A stretch of DNA of 64,000 nucleotides, from the NCBI GenBank assembly GCA_030789695.1, contig CM061135.1, forward strand, positions 107,764,301 to 107,828,300, given 5' to 3'. Shown here one piece after another: positions 33,763 to 45,525 of the stretch; positions within the stretch are counted from its first letter, which is position 1, and the number at the start of each line of letters is the position of its first letter. The stretch comes from Scilla litardierei (taxonomy: Eukaryota; Streptophyta; Magnoliopsida; Asparagales; Asparagaceae). Under the pieces are notes generated by a model. It made no database searches and had not been told where the DNA came from. It saw nothing but the letters and a program-made list of their open reading frames with translations. A program made the position numbers and the translations under genes.

Positions 33763-34725
33763 TCATCTCCTCCTCCGCTCCCAAGTGGACTCTCCAGGTG
33801 ATCCGTGACGCCACATCACTCTCACCAAGTCGACTACATTATTCCTCAATTGCTTCTGTCGACGGTCTAAAATCTGCACAGGTTGCTGGTCATATGTCAG
33901 GTCCGGATGGACCGTGATCTCTGAGAAATCAACCATGTGCGACGGATCACTGACGTACCGACGTAGCTGAGGTACGTGGAATACGTCATGAACTCCCTCG
34001 AAAGAAGGTATCAGAGTAAGGCGGTAGGCCATTGCTCCCACACGCTCCAGCACATCGAATGGTCCAATATACCTTGGACTCAGCTTTCCCTTCTTCCTGA
34101 AACGAATGACTCCACGGTTCGGAGAAATCTTCAGGAAGACGTGATCTCCGGGCTGAAACTCCAAAGGTCTCCTCTTGGCAACTGCCCAATGCTTGAAGCG
34201 GTCATGTGCAATCCTGAGCTTCTCCCTGATGTCTCTCACGACATCCACAGCTTCTATTATCATCTTCGGACCCAACAGCTCCCGATCTCCGATGTCATCC
34301 CAGCTCAGTGGCGATCGGCATTTTCTCCCATATAAGGCAGCAAATGGCGCCATGCCAATGCTCACCTGGTAGCTGTTGTTATACGAAAACTCCACCAAGT
34401 GAAGATGGTCCTCCCACGAACCTTTCAAATCGAGCGTACAAGCTCGCAGTATATCCTCCAGAATCTGAGTAGTCCTCTCGGATTGGCCATCGGTCTATGG
34501 GTGATACGCCGTGTTGAAGCTCAGACTCGTACCCAAATTCTCCTGCAGACTTCTCCAGAACTGAGACATGAACCTCGAGTCTCTATCAAACACGATGCTC
34601 ACGGGGACTCCATGTAAGCGTACAATCTCCTGCACGTACACGGTCTACCTCATGGAGAGCTATGAGCCTCGATCAACAGCTCCTCTCGAATATCATCTGT
34701 AGGTATGCAGAGCCTACTGCCGTAC
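33763..34725 (-). pseudogene. pol: E integrase, C-terminal two thirds
   Basis: Reading leftward: [17 protein letters not shown] (second Asp), HP[stop]TDGQSERTTQ with catalytic Glu kept and a TAG (34497-34495) for Gln, GSWEDHLHLVEFSYNNSYQ, GPFDVLERVGAMAYRL, then the chromodomain-type tail DRRQKQLRNNVVDLVRV. The zinc finger and the first catalytic Asp are missing: the frame jumps from EAHSSP to QEIVRLHG near 34640-34665. Confidence 0.88.
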
Positions 34726-35390
34726 TACAGCGTACCATCCTCATGAATCACAAACTTCGTCCGTAGTCTAGGTTCAACCTGCCTCCTGATCCTCTGCAGC
34801 TTCAGATCTCCTGTCTGTGATGCCTTGATACGATCCACGATCATGGACTGAGTCTGCAAATTCATGAATGAAGGAACCACACCAGGTATGACGACATCTA
34901 AATCCATCTCTCTCAGCTGCTGTTGTAACCTCCAGTCGGCAGTATGCATCATCGCAGTAGGAAGTCTACTCAAGGCATCTGGCACTACATTCCCCTTCCC
35001 TGGGTGATACTGCAGATCTATCTCATAGCCTGCCATAAGCTCCAACAATCGTCTCTGACGCATGTTGAGCTCTTCTACGCAAAGATATACTTCAAGCTTG
35101 GATGATCGGTGAAGATCTTCACGCTATCACTCTGCAAGAAGTGTCTCCCGATCTTCAGTGCAACTATCACCGCTGCCAACTCCAGAGCGTGCATCGGTTA
35201 ATTCTTCTCATGAGTCCTCAACTGACGAGAAGCGTACACGACCACGTGACCATGCTGATGCAAGACGCAACCTAGGCCATTCCCTGATGCATCACAATAT
35301 ACCTCAAAGCCTCTGCTCTGATCCGGTACCGTCAAAACCGGTACCGTGGTCGACCTCGCCTTCAAAATATTGAAGGCCTCCTCACAAGCT
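34726..35390 (-). pseudogene. pol: E RNase H and linker
   Basis: Reading leftward: [69 protein letters not shown]. All RNase H acidic positions appear present in a broken frame (frame change near 35065). RT should lie upstream but the frame passes directly from the protease region to RNase H near 35390. Confidence 0.83.
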
Positions 35391-35839
35391 TCTGATCAAT
35401 AAACTCCACGTCCTTCCTCGTCAGCTTCATCATCGGCTCTGCAATCCTTGAGGACTCGAACTTAAGATGGCCTGGAATCTCGAATACCACCTTCTCACTG
35501 TGGCATTCAAACAGGGCGTGGAAGTCTCCTAGCAATTCGATGCCAAGAACGACATCGAAAAGCGACAGTTCATGGACAATGAAAGCTGCAATAGTTAATG
35601 TCCACTGACCACCAAGGGAATCGATTCGACAACCCAGATTCACTATCACCACTCTGTTCCCCGTGGTGATATCCCAACACTTTGGAAGTGTATAGGTGGG
35701 AAATAGAGTGTCTTGTTACAAACTCCGGGATAAGATGCACATGGATGCACTGGAGTCGAACAAGGCCAAGGCCGAGTGAGAGGACACTAGAAAGGTGCCT
35801 AAGGTATAAAAGAACTACGGCCAACCCACTACCCAACAA
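35391..35839 (-). pseudogene. pol: E protease region
   Basis: Retropepsin-like order is recognisable only by alignment with F: LVRLQCIHVHLIPEF matches the DSGASHCFLSKEF region with the active-site Asp lost or frame-shifted; the LSLFDVVLGIELL stretch matches YEAVFGMDWL. Low similarity and several breaks. Confidence 0.6.
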
Positions 35840-35902
35840 CTAGCAAGGACAACACACCTATGCAAGCAAAACAGTCTAAGCCATAAAAGAAAAGACTAGA
35901 TC

Positions 35903-36523
35903 TTAAAAGAACATACCTGCAATAACACCATCCAAGTCTTCAGCCTTGCTGGCTGTCATGGTGTACGCCGGCCTCCGGAGTTGCATTGCCTGCCGAAACA
36001 TCTGCTCATGTGGGGCTAAGGGTGGTCCACGGACAGCAGCTCCTCTCTGGAACGGGGCAGGCACCCTACTCAGCACTGAAACTAATGTTCCACCCTCCAG
36101 ATGGCGATACCTCGGGCAATCTTTAACCACGTGCGTGGCAGCTCCACATGCTAGACACAATACTAGCTTATTCATGTAAGTGTTCTGCTGATGTCCTGGC
36201 TTGCCACAGTAATGACACGGTCCCTTGCTCTGACCCTGCACAGGTGCTCCTGGCCTCTTGAAAGGCACCATCTGAACGGGTCCGACTGCAGGCCTAGCTG
36301 TTGGCCTGAACTACTCCACAAGTCAGTTCTCTCGCAGTGGTGGTGGTGGTGCAGTCGGAGGAGCCTAGGCAGCACGGGCAATCTGATGTGCCTGATCAAC
36401 CAACCGATACTGAACATCTAACATCTCTCCCATAATGTCCAGTAATTGGTGAAACTCGCCACCTCGGCCATCCATGGTCCCGTCAGCTGATGGTCCAACT
36501 CGAGCTTCGCGTCCTCCCACCAT
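35903..36523 (-). pseudogene. gag: E gag, core deleted
   Basis: The likely start is the ATG at 36523 (MVGGREARVGPSADG). A short N-terminal part ends near 36365. After a proline-rich stretch a zinc knuckle CHYCGKPGHQQN and a second half-knuckle CLACGAATHVVKDC follow near 36210-36125. The retrotransposon gag core (present in F) is missing, so this cannot form capsids. Confidence 0.75.
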
Positions 36524-36644
36524 CCTAACGACAGGAAAGACACAACCTAGACTCGCACATATTACTAGATAAAAAATGAATTTAATACTTCTATCGTTCC
36601 GAACTTTTTGTAGAAAAGGACCTGCATGGGCTACCACAAAAACC

Positions 36645-39600
36645 TGTCATGCCCCGCTTCCCAAAACTACGGAGGCGAAGCGTGACTATGGCCCGCTTAG
36701 GCCGGAGCCGTGAGGCTCGGACCCAATAAGCGTCTGTGTGGTACTCCAAGAGGAAGGAACAAGTCCCTGTAGAAAATTACGTAGCAACAAAAGTACTGAA
36801 AAGGAAACATTCATTTTATTCCAAACCAATATCCAGAAAGTACTGAGAGTCTAACAAAAGCCTGACACGGCTACAGCAACTGAAAGTAAACTATTGGTGC
36901 AAGCACCCAACCTAGACAGAAAGTAAACGGTGCTACGCACCCAACTAAAAAGCAGTAAAACTCTGGATCAGCAACGTGGAGGTCCTCTAACTCTGGTCCT
37001 CCTTCGACACATACTCTGGGTCGACGTCCTCGGGCTCCACGTACTCTGGCAGGTCCGCCTCGTCAACGTACTCCGGCTCAACACCTGACGTACATCACCC
37101 AATAGAAAAGGAACTGTACGTCAGGTAAAGTCTACACAGAAATGTTAGACTCTACTGCAAGTGTGTTTTAATTTAAAACAACAATTTACTAGTTGATTAA
37201 CATGCTGGGGTTATAACATGGCATTTAAAGAGAGTAAACGGAGCAGGAAAAAGTAAAACGTGTCAGGCAGTAGTCGTAGCGTGTGCTACTGACTATGGAA
37301 CTAACATAAACGGGTTAAGACAAGACGAGACAAGACGTGATAAGACAAGACATGACATGACAAGACACGTGTGACTCGAAGGGTTCATGCCTTACAGTTC
37401 GAGGGGGATCAGACCCTCTCCCCGTGTACACGCTCAACCCTACCCCAACCCAAGTGCATAAGACAAGTCCGTACAAGGGATCACTCACTCTGTCGAGTGA
37501 GTGCCCTATTGCCCGCAGGCTGTGTGTACAAGGGATCACTCGAAGAGTGCCCTATTGCCCATAGGCTGTGCATCCGTACAAGGGATCCTATTGCCCGCAT
37601 GCTGTGTATCCGTACAAGGGATCACTCGGTAAGTGCCATATTGCCTGCAGGCTGTGTATCCGTACAAGGGATCAATCAGTGAGTGCCCTATTGCCTACAG
37701 GCTGTGTATAACAAGACACGACATGACAAGAAAGGAAGTGTTCTTCTAGGGGGTCCACACGCACACACACAGAGGAAAATCCTAAGGTGTCAATTGTTGT
37801 TGTTGCGCTTAGACTTCGTCGTCAAGTCTAAGCTGTCAAGGGGGCCCCGAACGATATCATTTCACGTCCGGTTCTCTTTGTTTACATTCTAACAGTTCTA
37901 AAAGTCTAAGACCTAAACATGGCCGAAAGTACAAGTGAGTATACTTGCCTACAGTGGCGAGTGCGTCATCTATCTGGAGCGTCCCGTCGAAACGTCGCGT
38001 CGGCGATGGTCCGTCTGAAATAGGATCACGTCGATGTCAGATTGTGCTTTTTGGTCAAACCTATTACGGTTTGTTTCTAAATTTGGCGGGACTAACCTAT
38101 CAGTCAAAAAGTCACGTTTTTGATGTTTGTTCAGTCTAGATCGACGTCTACCCTATGTGCACAGAAAATAAGTCCGTTCGTCGATCCTTTCTATGGTGGA
38201 CAACGTTTTACAGATGATGAAATTAACTTTAGTTCACGTTGACCAATTTTAGATTTAGGTTTTGATGAGCTACGGTGTGGGTTTTACTACTCGTTAGGGA
38301 AACCAACCCCGTGACGTCGTTCAACAAGCAGAAGTCGGGTCTGAATGGCAAAGCGTCGGCGTCGTCTGGAACTCCTCGGCCATGGGTAGTGCAGTGAGGT
38401 ACCTCTGGACAGCGGGGTGGTGGTGTGAAATTGGCGAGCTAACAGCGATCCTCCACCCATTGCGGTAGCGCAACGGATCTTCACGATAACGGTGACATCG
38501 GCTAAAAACACGTGTGTGCGGCGACGCATGTGTACTCCGAGAGTCCAAGGGGCTGTTGGTAGATGAAATAGAATCAGTGGAAGATGCTCGGCCTGGTGGG
38601 TGGCCGACGGCATAAGCGCACGGCGGTGGGTGGTCGTGAGAAGCCGGAGAGGACAGATTCGCGCAATGTTCGTTGTCGCGCTTCTCAGCGGAAATCCAGC
38701 GATGAACAGCGACAACGGGAAATTGCAAAAGTGAAAGGACTTCAAGATGAAGCCAACGGTGGTGGAGTTGATGTCAGGGGTGGTCGGAGGTGATCGTGAG
38801 CCGACGTTGAAGCTCAGCTTCCAGATCTGTCAAAAACAGCCGATACGGCGTGTTCCGACGAGGTTTCACGGAGCTACAGGTGGGCTATGAGCGTGAGGGA
38901 AGTTGCAGAGCATAGAGGGGTCAAAGGAAAACAAAGTGGTGATGGTGGTCGTCGGCGGCGGCGACCGGCGGCTGGCCGTGAACAATAAGGTCGGTGGCCA
39001 GATCTGTGGTTCTTTGTGTTTGGGGGCTTTTTAGAGAGAGAAAACGGAGGAGAGAGAAAGGGGGCCGGAGGGGAGAGGTGGCCGATGGCCAGGGGAGGTC
39101 GTGGTCGGCCTCGGGTGGCCAGAGGAGAAGGTGAAAATGCAGCAAGGTGGGTTTGCATGAGGATGTTTGCGGCTGGCCATGTTTTTCTTTTGAAGAAGAA
39201 AGGGTTTTGCTAGATGGCTTTGGGTTTTTGGTTAAATGGGAGAGAGAGATAGGGGAAAGGGGAGGTGTGAATAGTGGCTGCAACTAATTCCCATAATACG
39301 TAGGAGTATAATTAGGGATTTGATTAGATTTGGTTTAAGTTTGAAATTCAAAAAGATTAGTGGCTAATCAACGGTTGAAATTGATTAGGGGATAACTTCC
39401 ACTATGGGCATCAGAAAAATAATCCGAAAATACTGGGACGATCGTGAAAACGAGAAGTACGGGGCTACAGGGTCCAATCGCGTGCTACACCTATCAAAAA
39501 TTATCGTAAAACCGGGAACTGAGTATTGGTGCCAAAAGACCAAAACGCCCTTCCATTCAAAGCTGTTTTGCGAGAAAACGAGCCGTGAAATGACGTTCTC

Positions 39601-39750
39601 AAAAAAATTACCATAAAATTCTACACTTTCATATGGTCAAAACAGCATATCACATCGTATATACCTAAGCCAAGAAAGAGTCAAATAAAATACGTGCACG
39701 AAAAGGTACGTGCACGTAAAAACTCATAAGGTCGGAAAGCGACCGTTACA
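36645..39750 (-). repeat. E 5' LTR
   Basis: 3106 bp, partner of 30536-33685. The primer region GGTTTTTGTGGTAGCCCATG (minus strand) lies immediately left of 36645. Confidence 0.93.
37471..37710. repeat. 50-bp tandem repeat in E 5' LTR
   Basis: Same minisatellite as at 31362. One unit has lost about 15 bp (AGGGATCCTATTG), and the first unit is longer, as in the other LTR. Confidence 0.9.
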
Positions 39751-39755
39751 AAGGG

Positions 39756-41032
39756 TAATGCACGATTCATTCGTGTGTTGATTAGTGGGTTGGAAACCTT
39801 AACTTAAGCCTGTGAGTCAATCCTTGCATCCGTGTCAATAGGATGCACAGATGGTCCACGTAGGTGTGACCCTTAGGGTACACCACCATTCTACGGCCCC
39901 ACCAAGAGTAGTGCATGACTCAATTAAACATAGGGCACAACCCATCAATCAACACTACTAGCATCCATTTCAAGGCATGCTAGGTCCATTAAATGCAAGA
40001 AATAAGCAATTGATATTCAATCTCACAAACCCTAATTAACCCAATTCCACACACTATTGGCTCTAGGCTGTCATAATGAAAAGCAAGATGATAAACATTA
40101 ATGAGCATTCATTACAAGCCATCAATTGAATAACTACCAAAAGATTTTCACATTCATTCAATAATCATTCAAATATACATTCAATTCATTTCGAAACCAA
40201 TAGCTACAAAAGAAGGGAAGAAATCACCAAGAGAAACCCTAGAAAACCAAGCTTTCCACTCTCTTGCTCCTCCTCCAAGCTCTCCTAGCCTCCACTGGCC
40301 TCCAAACCCTTGCCCTAGCTCTTGGGAAAGAAGAGGGGGTCTAAAACCCCCTAATGAAACAGTAAAAATCGAATGGCCGAAGTCCCCCTCGCTGGAAATG
40401 CTACAGGCGCACAAATAGCCCAAAAAACCTGAGTTGCAGGCTTGCGGGTCGGGTTTTCGAGCACCCGACCAGCCCGGACGAAGAAGCGCACACCTGCGTA
40501 ATTTTTGCAGGCCGGGTCGAAGACCCGGCCCTTTTCTTTGCCCGCCTGCGCTCAGCGTGCGGGGCCTTGGCCCGCTTCGAATGCAAGCGGGCTTTTAAGC
40601 CCGCATTAAGACAAGCGGGCTTCAGCCCGCATCACGGGGGCACGCGCAAAGCGCGTGCCCCGTGATTTCTCCTCCCCGCGTCCGGAGCTACAAGATGGCA
40701 CCACGTGGCACCACGTGGTTGCGCCACATGGCGCCCCATTAAAATTTCTCTTTTCCCCATTTAAACCCTATTTTCTCCTCCAAATAATTCACCAAAATAC
40801 CTAGAAATCCCAGAAAAATCTCAGAAAATTCTGGAAAATCCCCAAGACTCCCAGGAGTACCTGAAAAATAGAAGAAGTAGAAATTAATCCATATAATGAT
40901 GTTTTGTGCTAAGAATGTAAATAAGCTCTAATATGAAACATAAAGTGCGTTTATACTCAAAAAAGCAAGATTAAACCTAATCCTTAGCACAAAATATGGG
41001 TAGTTAGGGGGTATAAATATACACTTTTCACA
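39756..41032 (-). repeat. element B 5' LTR, outer part
   Basis: Continues B's LTR after E and ends ...CACTTTTCACA at 41032 (41030 is also possible). With 30108-30535 the LTR is about 1.7 kb. Hairpins with the loop CCATTTCAAGGY lie at 39958-39983; a 7-bp perfect stem TGCATCC/GGATGCA lies at 39825-39847. Confidence 0.82.
40446..40666. repeat. cluster of GC-rich hairpins in element B LTR
   Basis: Consecutive inverted repeats: 40446-40470 (GGGTCGGG...CACCCGACC), 40510-40530 (GGCCGGGTC...GACCCGGCC), 40541-40563, 40587-40604 (GCGGGCTTTTAAGCCCGC), 40615-40630 (GCGGGCTTCAGCCCGC), 40631-40666 (ATCACGGGG... with a 3-base AAA loop and one bulge). They stand out against AT-rich neighbours. Confidence 0.88.
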
Positions 41033-41052
41033 CGAATTAAGCGCCCCATGAG

Positions 41053-41890
41053 GTAGTACTGAAACGATTACCTCCTAATTTGAGGTATGCTTTCTTGGGA
41101 GATAAACTGACCTATCCGGTGATCGTTAATGCCAACCTCAACCACACCCAGCTTGAGAGACTTCTAGATGTCCTTAGGAGCCATATGGACATCCTTAGCT
41201 ATACCATATCTAACCTCAAGGGAATAAGCCCTAGACTTTGTACGCACAGGATCCACCTTGAAAACATTGAAGCCACCTCTATAGAGCCTCAAAGGCGGTT
41301 AAACACTAACATGAAGGAGGTGGTTAAGAAGGAGATCCTTAAGCTGCTTAAAGCCGATATCATTTATCCTATTTCTGACAGTAGATGGGTTAGCCCTGTG
41401 CATGTCGTTCCTAAAAAGGGGGGATGACCGTCATAAAAATGATAAGGGAGAGCCTATATCCACATGAACCGTCACGGGTTGGCGGATGTATATTGATTAC
41501 ATGAAATTGAATAAAGCCACCCGTAAAGATCATTACCCGTTGCCCTTCATTGATCAAATGCTAGAGCGCCTTGCTAAACATAAATTCTTTTGCTATTTGG
41601 ATGGGTTTTCGAGATTCTTTCAGATTCCCTTACATGAAGACGACCAAGAAAAAACTATGTTCACTTGTCCTTATAACACATATGCTTACGTAAAATGCCC
41701 TTCGGACTTTGTAATGCCCCCGCCACCTTTCAAAGGTGTATGACATCCTTTTTTCTGATTATATTGAAAACATTATGGAAGTCTTAATGGACGATTTTTC
41801 TGTCTATGGTAGCGAGTTTGACTCATGTTTGGCCAATCTTACTAAAAGTTCTTAAAAGATGCCAACAAAATAATCTTACTCATAACTGGG
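41053..41890 (+). pseudogene. pol: C reverse transcriptase
   Basis: Blocks: RLPPNLRYAFLGDK, SRWVSPVHVVPKKGG, then MYIDYMKLNKATRKDHYPLPF, FCYLDGFSRFFQIPLH, and the catalytic box LMDDFSVYG near 41790 with both Asp intact. A frame change at about 41425 (a G-run) and others near 41690 and 41850 break it. The wording is that of Athila RT. Confidence 0.9.
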
Positions 41891-42660
41891 AGAAATGCCA
41901 TTTTATGGTCAATGAGGAGATAGTTCTTGGGCATCTTGTTTCATCTAGAGGGATTGAGGTTGATAAGGCGAAAATTGAGGTAATCGAAAAACTTCCTCCT
42001 TCTATTAATGTCAAGGGCATTAGGGGATTTCTTGGTCATGCGGGATTTTACCGCTGCTTTATCAAGGATTTTGCCCTAATTGCCCGACCCCTTACAACCT
42101 TACTTGCTAAAGATGCTCCATTTGTCCTTTCAGAAGTGTGCTTGCAAGCCTTTAATACACTGAAGGAAGCCCTCATTTCCGCCCTAATCATACAACCGCC
42201 GGACTGGAGTCTTCCCTTCGAGCTTATGTGTGATGCAAGTGACCAAGCAATAGGAGCAGTGCTAGGACAAAGGAAGGACAAAAAGCTTCATGCAATATTT
42301 TATGCAAGTAAAACTCTGGACGAGGCATAGAAGAATTACACTACCACTGAAAAGGAGCTCCTGGCAGTCGTTTACTCCATAGAGAAGTTTCGCTCTTACA
42401 TCCTTGGATCCAAAGTGATTGTGCACACCGATCATGCGGCATTGAAATACCTATTGAGCAGAAAGGAGGCCAAGCCGAGATTGATAAGATGGATACTACT
42501 ACTCCAAGAATTTGACTTGGAAATCAGAGACAAGAAAGGCACGAACAACATTGTAGCGGATCACTTATCTACGCTTGTCCGTGATGAAAGGGATGATAGC
42601 CTACCGATTGATGACACTTTTGCTGACGAGAGGCTATTCGCCATTAGACCCGGAGAAGTG
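41891..42660 (+). pseudogene. pol: C RNase H and connection
   Basis: [17 protein letters not shown] and [11 protein letters not shown] (connection), then RNase H acidic positions in [43 protein letters not shown]. One TAG at 42328-42330 stands for Gln, kept in D (EAQKNYT). Otherwise the frame is open. Confidence 0.9.
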
Positions 42661-44111
42661 CCTTGGTATGCGGATTATGTGAACTATGTGGCTTGCAGGA
42701 TAAAGCTGTGCAGGATGGCAACACAACAAAAAAGGAGGTCCATGTATGAAGTCCGCAACTATTTCTGGGAAGACCCGCACCTCTTCAAGATATGCAAGGA
42801 TGGTATTATACGGAGGTGTGTTTTAAAGGAAGAAGCCACATCTATCATTTAACATTGCCATGATATGCCTTGTGGAGGACATCACGCTGCTTCCAAAACT
42901 ACCGCAAAGATCTTGTAGTGTTGGTTCTTTTGGCCGACCATGTTCAAAGATACACATGACTTCGTCAAGTATTGCGATAGATGCCAACGGACAGGAAATA
43001 TATCCAAACGGAATGAGATGCCAATGAAACCCATTTTGGAAATTGAGCTATTTGATTGTTGGGAAGTGGATTTCATGGGGCCTTTTCCGTTAAGCAAGGG
43101 AAACAAGTATATCCTATTGGCGGTGGACTACGTCTCAAAATGGATAGAGGCCATCGCAACCCAACCAATGACGCTAGAGTGGTATCTAAATTCTTCAAGC
43201 AAAAAATATTCATGTGCTTTGGAGTGCCACGAACGTTGACAAGCGATGGGGGAAGCCACTTCATAGAAAGCAAGTTTGAAGCCATGTTAAAGAAGTATGG
43301 GGTGAATCATAGAATCGGTATGGCATACCATCCTCAGACGAGTGGACAAGTGGAAGTGTCAAACCGGGAAATTAAACAAATTCTTGAGAAGACCGTCGAT
43401 AGATCGAGGAAGGATTGGTCCATGAAATTGAATGATGCACTATGGGCATATCGCACGGCCTTTCACACTCCTATTGGGACCACCCCATACCGGCTTGTTT
43501 ATGGGAAAACTTGTCATTTACCGGTAGAGTTGGAACATCGTGCATATTGGGCAATCAAGACCTTGAATTATGACTACAAGAGCATGGCATTATGTCGACT
43601 TCTAGACATCAATAAGCATGACGAGATTAGATGGGATGCTTATGAGAGCTCTAGGATTTACAAGGAAAGAACGAGAATTCTCCATGACACACGCATCACC
43701 GCTACGGACTTCAAGTTCGGAGACAAGGTCCTATTATTCAATTCTAAACTCCAACTCTTTCCCGGAAAGTCACGATGGTCGGGACCTTTTACCATTCGGC
43801 ACATACAATTGGGAGGGGCCTTCGAGCTAGAAGGAAAAGACAGTGTCACTTTTAAGGTGAATGGACAAAGGCTCAAGCATTATTTGGAGGGAGTCCCCAC
43901 CGGGGAGGTAAATAGCATATACTTAATTAAGGGGTGGTCCCATGATCTTTCATACCTTCTCAACGAGGTGATTGACGATGTTATGCCATTCTCCATCGAA
44001 GCCAAGCACGATGACGGTCTAGAAGAGGAACAATCTTCTAAAGATGGCGAGATGTTGGGAGACCCATTGGATCCTCTTACGGATGAGGAGAAAGAGACGT
44101 CGATGTCGTAA
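42661..44111 (+). pseudogene. pol: C integrase and C-terminal extension
   Basis: HHCC finger (HDMPCGGHHAAS...CDRCQRTG), core D (VDFMGPFPL), D (TSDGGSHF), E ([14 protein letters not shown]), all three acidic residues present. Frame change near 43160. The long C-terminus has [20 protein letters not shown] and WSGPF, then an acidic tail, ending ETSMS at 44111. No chromodomain, as expected for Athila. Confidence 0.92.
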
Positions 44112-45525
44112 AGATTAGAGAGCTATGCAAGCTCTATACGGCACAGAACATGAAGAAAGCACCACCGGACAAGAAATTATCGGTGCTGGCAAAGAAAAAG
44201 GACGTTAAAAGCTCAAGCTTGGGGGACTCACCCCCCCCCCCCCACTACTAGCCATGATGAAGGGGAGCCGAGGAACGTCAATGAGCACCAACAACTAAAT
44301 CCAAGTGGTCTTCCCGGCAAGTTTGACGCGCGCATCTCACATGCGCCGAACATCGAGCATTAAACACGTATCTTAAGGGGTCGAGCTCAAGAACTTAAAC
44401 GAGCGCTTGTCGGGAGGCAACCCGACGGTTCTATATTATTTTTTGTTGAATTTTTCCTTTTATTTTTTGTTTTAGATCTTTTTTAGTGTTTAGAGTCAAG
44501 AGTCGATAAAAATCCTGACAACTGGCTTTATTTTTCATGACAGGAGATGGAGAACAAGGAACCATTTGAATGGAGGAGCACCATGGCAAAGAAGAGTGCT
44601 CCAGGAATGCGCTTAGGCTTCAGGAGAAGGAAGAAACTGACGGGGAGAAGAAAATCAAAAAGTGGAGCAAAAAAACAGAGAGTCGGAGCTGAAATTAGCA
44701 GCCCACTCGGTCGAGTGACTTAGTCATTCAGCCAAGTGAAGACCCTATTCGGCCTAGTAGGGTACTGATCAGGGAAGATTCTGAAAATCCATCTCTGTAA
44801 TTTATATGACACTCGCCCGAGTGACATTGTCACTTGCCCGAGTGAATCAAACACTTTCAGCACTTAAAAAACACTGAGTGGCCTTGCCACTCGGCCGAAT
44901 GACTTTGCCACTCGCCCAAGTTGCTACTTTTACGAAGAAACTTTTCAAAAATTTTAAAAATGTGCCACTCGGCCGAGTGTATGCGTCACTCGGCTGAGTG
45001 ACTTACCCTATATATTCGAAACTTTGTGGCACATTTCCCAAAAATTCCCAAAAATTTCCCAAATTTTTGTTTCACAGCCTGAGCTTCTCCCCCATCGCCT
45101 GAACCACATCTCCCTTCGCCCGAGCCACACAGACCCCATGCCCGAGCCGCACGCCCCTCACCGTTGACCTCCCCCTCCGACCATCGCCGGTGCCGCCCAG
45201 TCTGCTGCTGGCCATCATCTATTTCATCCGATTCTTCCCCTTTCCTCCGTTTCTCCATTTCGTACGCCCAACTCAACCCCAAATCCAAATTAATCTCTAT
45301 ATATATCTGTTACTCCTGATCTTACCCCATACTTATTGATATTCATTGCTGATTTGTGAATTTGTGTTTCAGGCTAGCTTGGGGGAGATACAGGGGCTGA
45401 ATTGGATCTTCTCAGAGGAGGCGATTCTCCGCACACATCCATTGCTTGCACTCGCATCGTGTTTGTGTACACTCACTCATTTTATACAGTACTTCACATT
45501 TGGGTTTGCATGTTTCACGGCTCAC
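44112..45525 (+). other. C region between pol and third ORF
   Basis: No gene. It contains AGCTTGGGGGACTC plus a C-run (44211-44245), the Athila hairpin GTCGGGAGGCAACCCGAC (44409-44426), and a cluster of ACTCGGYCGAGT palindromes at 44703-45003. Confidence 0.8.

Larger units (their letters stand above)
30536..39750 (-). mobile_element. chromovirus E (Tekay/Del type), internally deleted
   Basis: Minus-strand element with LTRs of 3150 and 3106 bp (TGTCAYGCCCCG...CGACCGTTACA as printed) and perfect target duplication AAGGG (30531-30535, 39751-39755). The interior is only about 3 kb: gag start and knuckle, protease, RNase H, integrase C-part. RT, most of gag and the integrase N-part are absent. 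Such a derivative could move only with help. Confidence 0.93.
18462..41032 (-). mobile_element. element B: pol-less, gag-bearing gypsy element, left end lost
   Basis: This minus-strand element has its 5' LTR on the right (30108-30535 plus 39756-41032, interrupted by E), a tRNA-Asp primer site, gag, the unknown ORF shared with A (interrupted by F), then 3' non-coding sequence cut off at 18462. No pol anywhere. This is the TR-GAG type of non-autonomous LTR element. The 3' LTR is missing because of the deletion junction with A. B sits in the pol gene of element C. Confidence 0.82.

Noticed and set aside
33338..33808. 156-codon plus-strand ORF, repeated in part at 39404
   Set aside because: Inside the LTR U3 end of E and running into integrase antisense; the repeat reflects LTR duplication, and the second copy is cut short.
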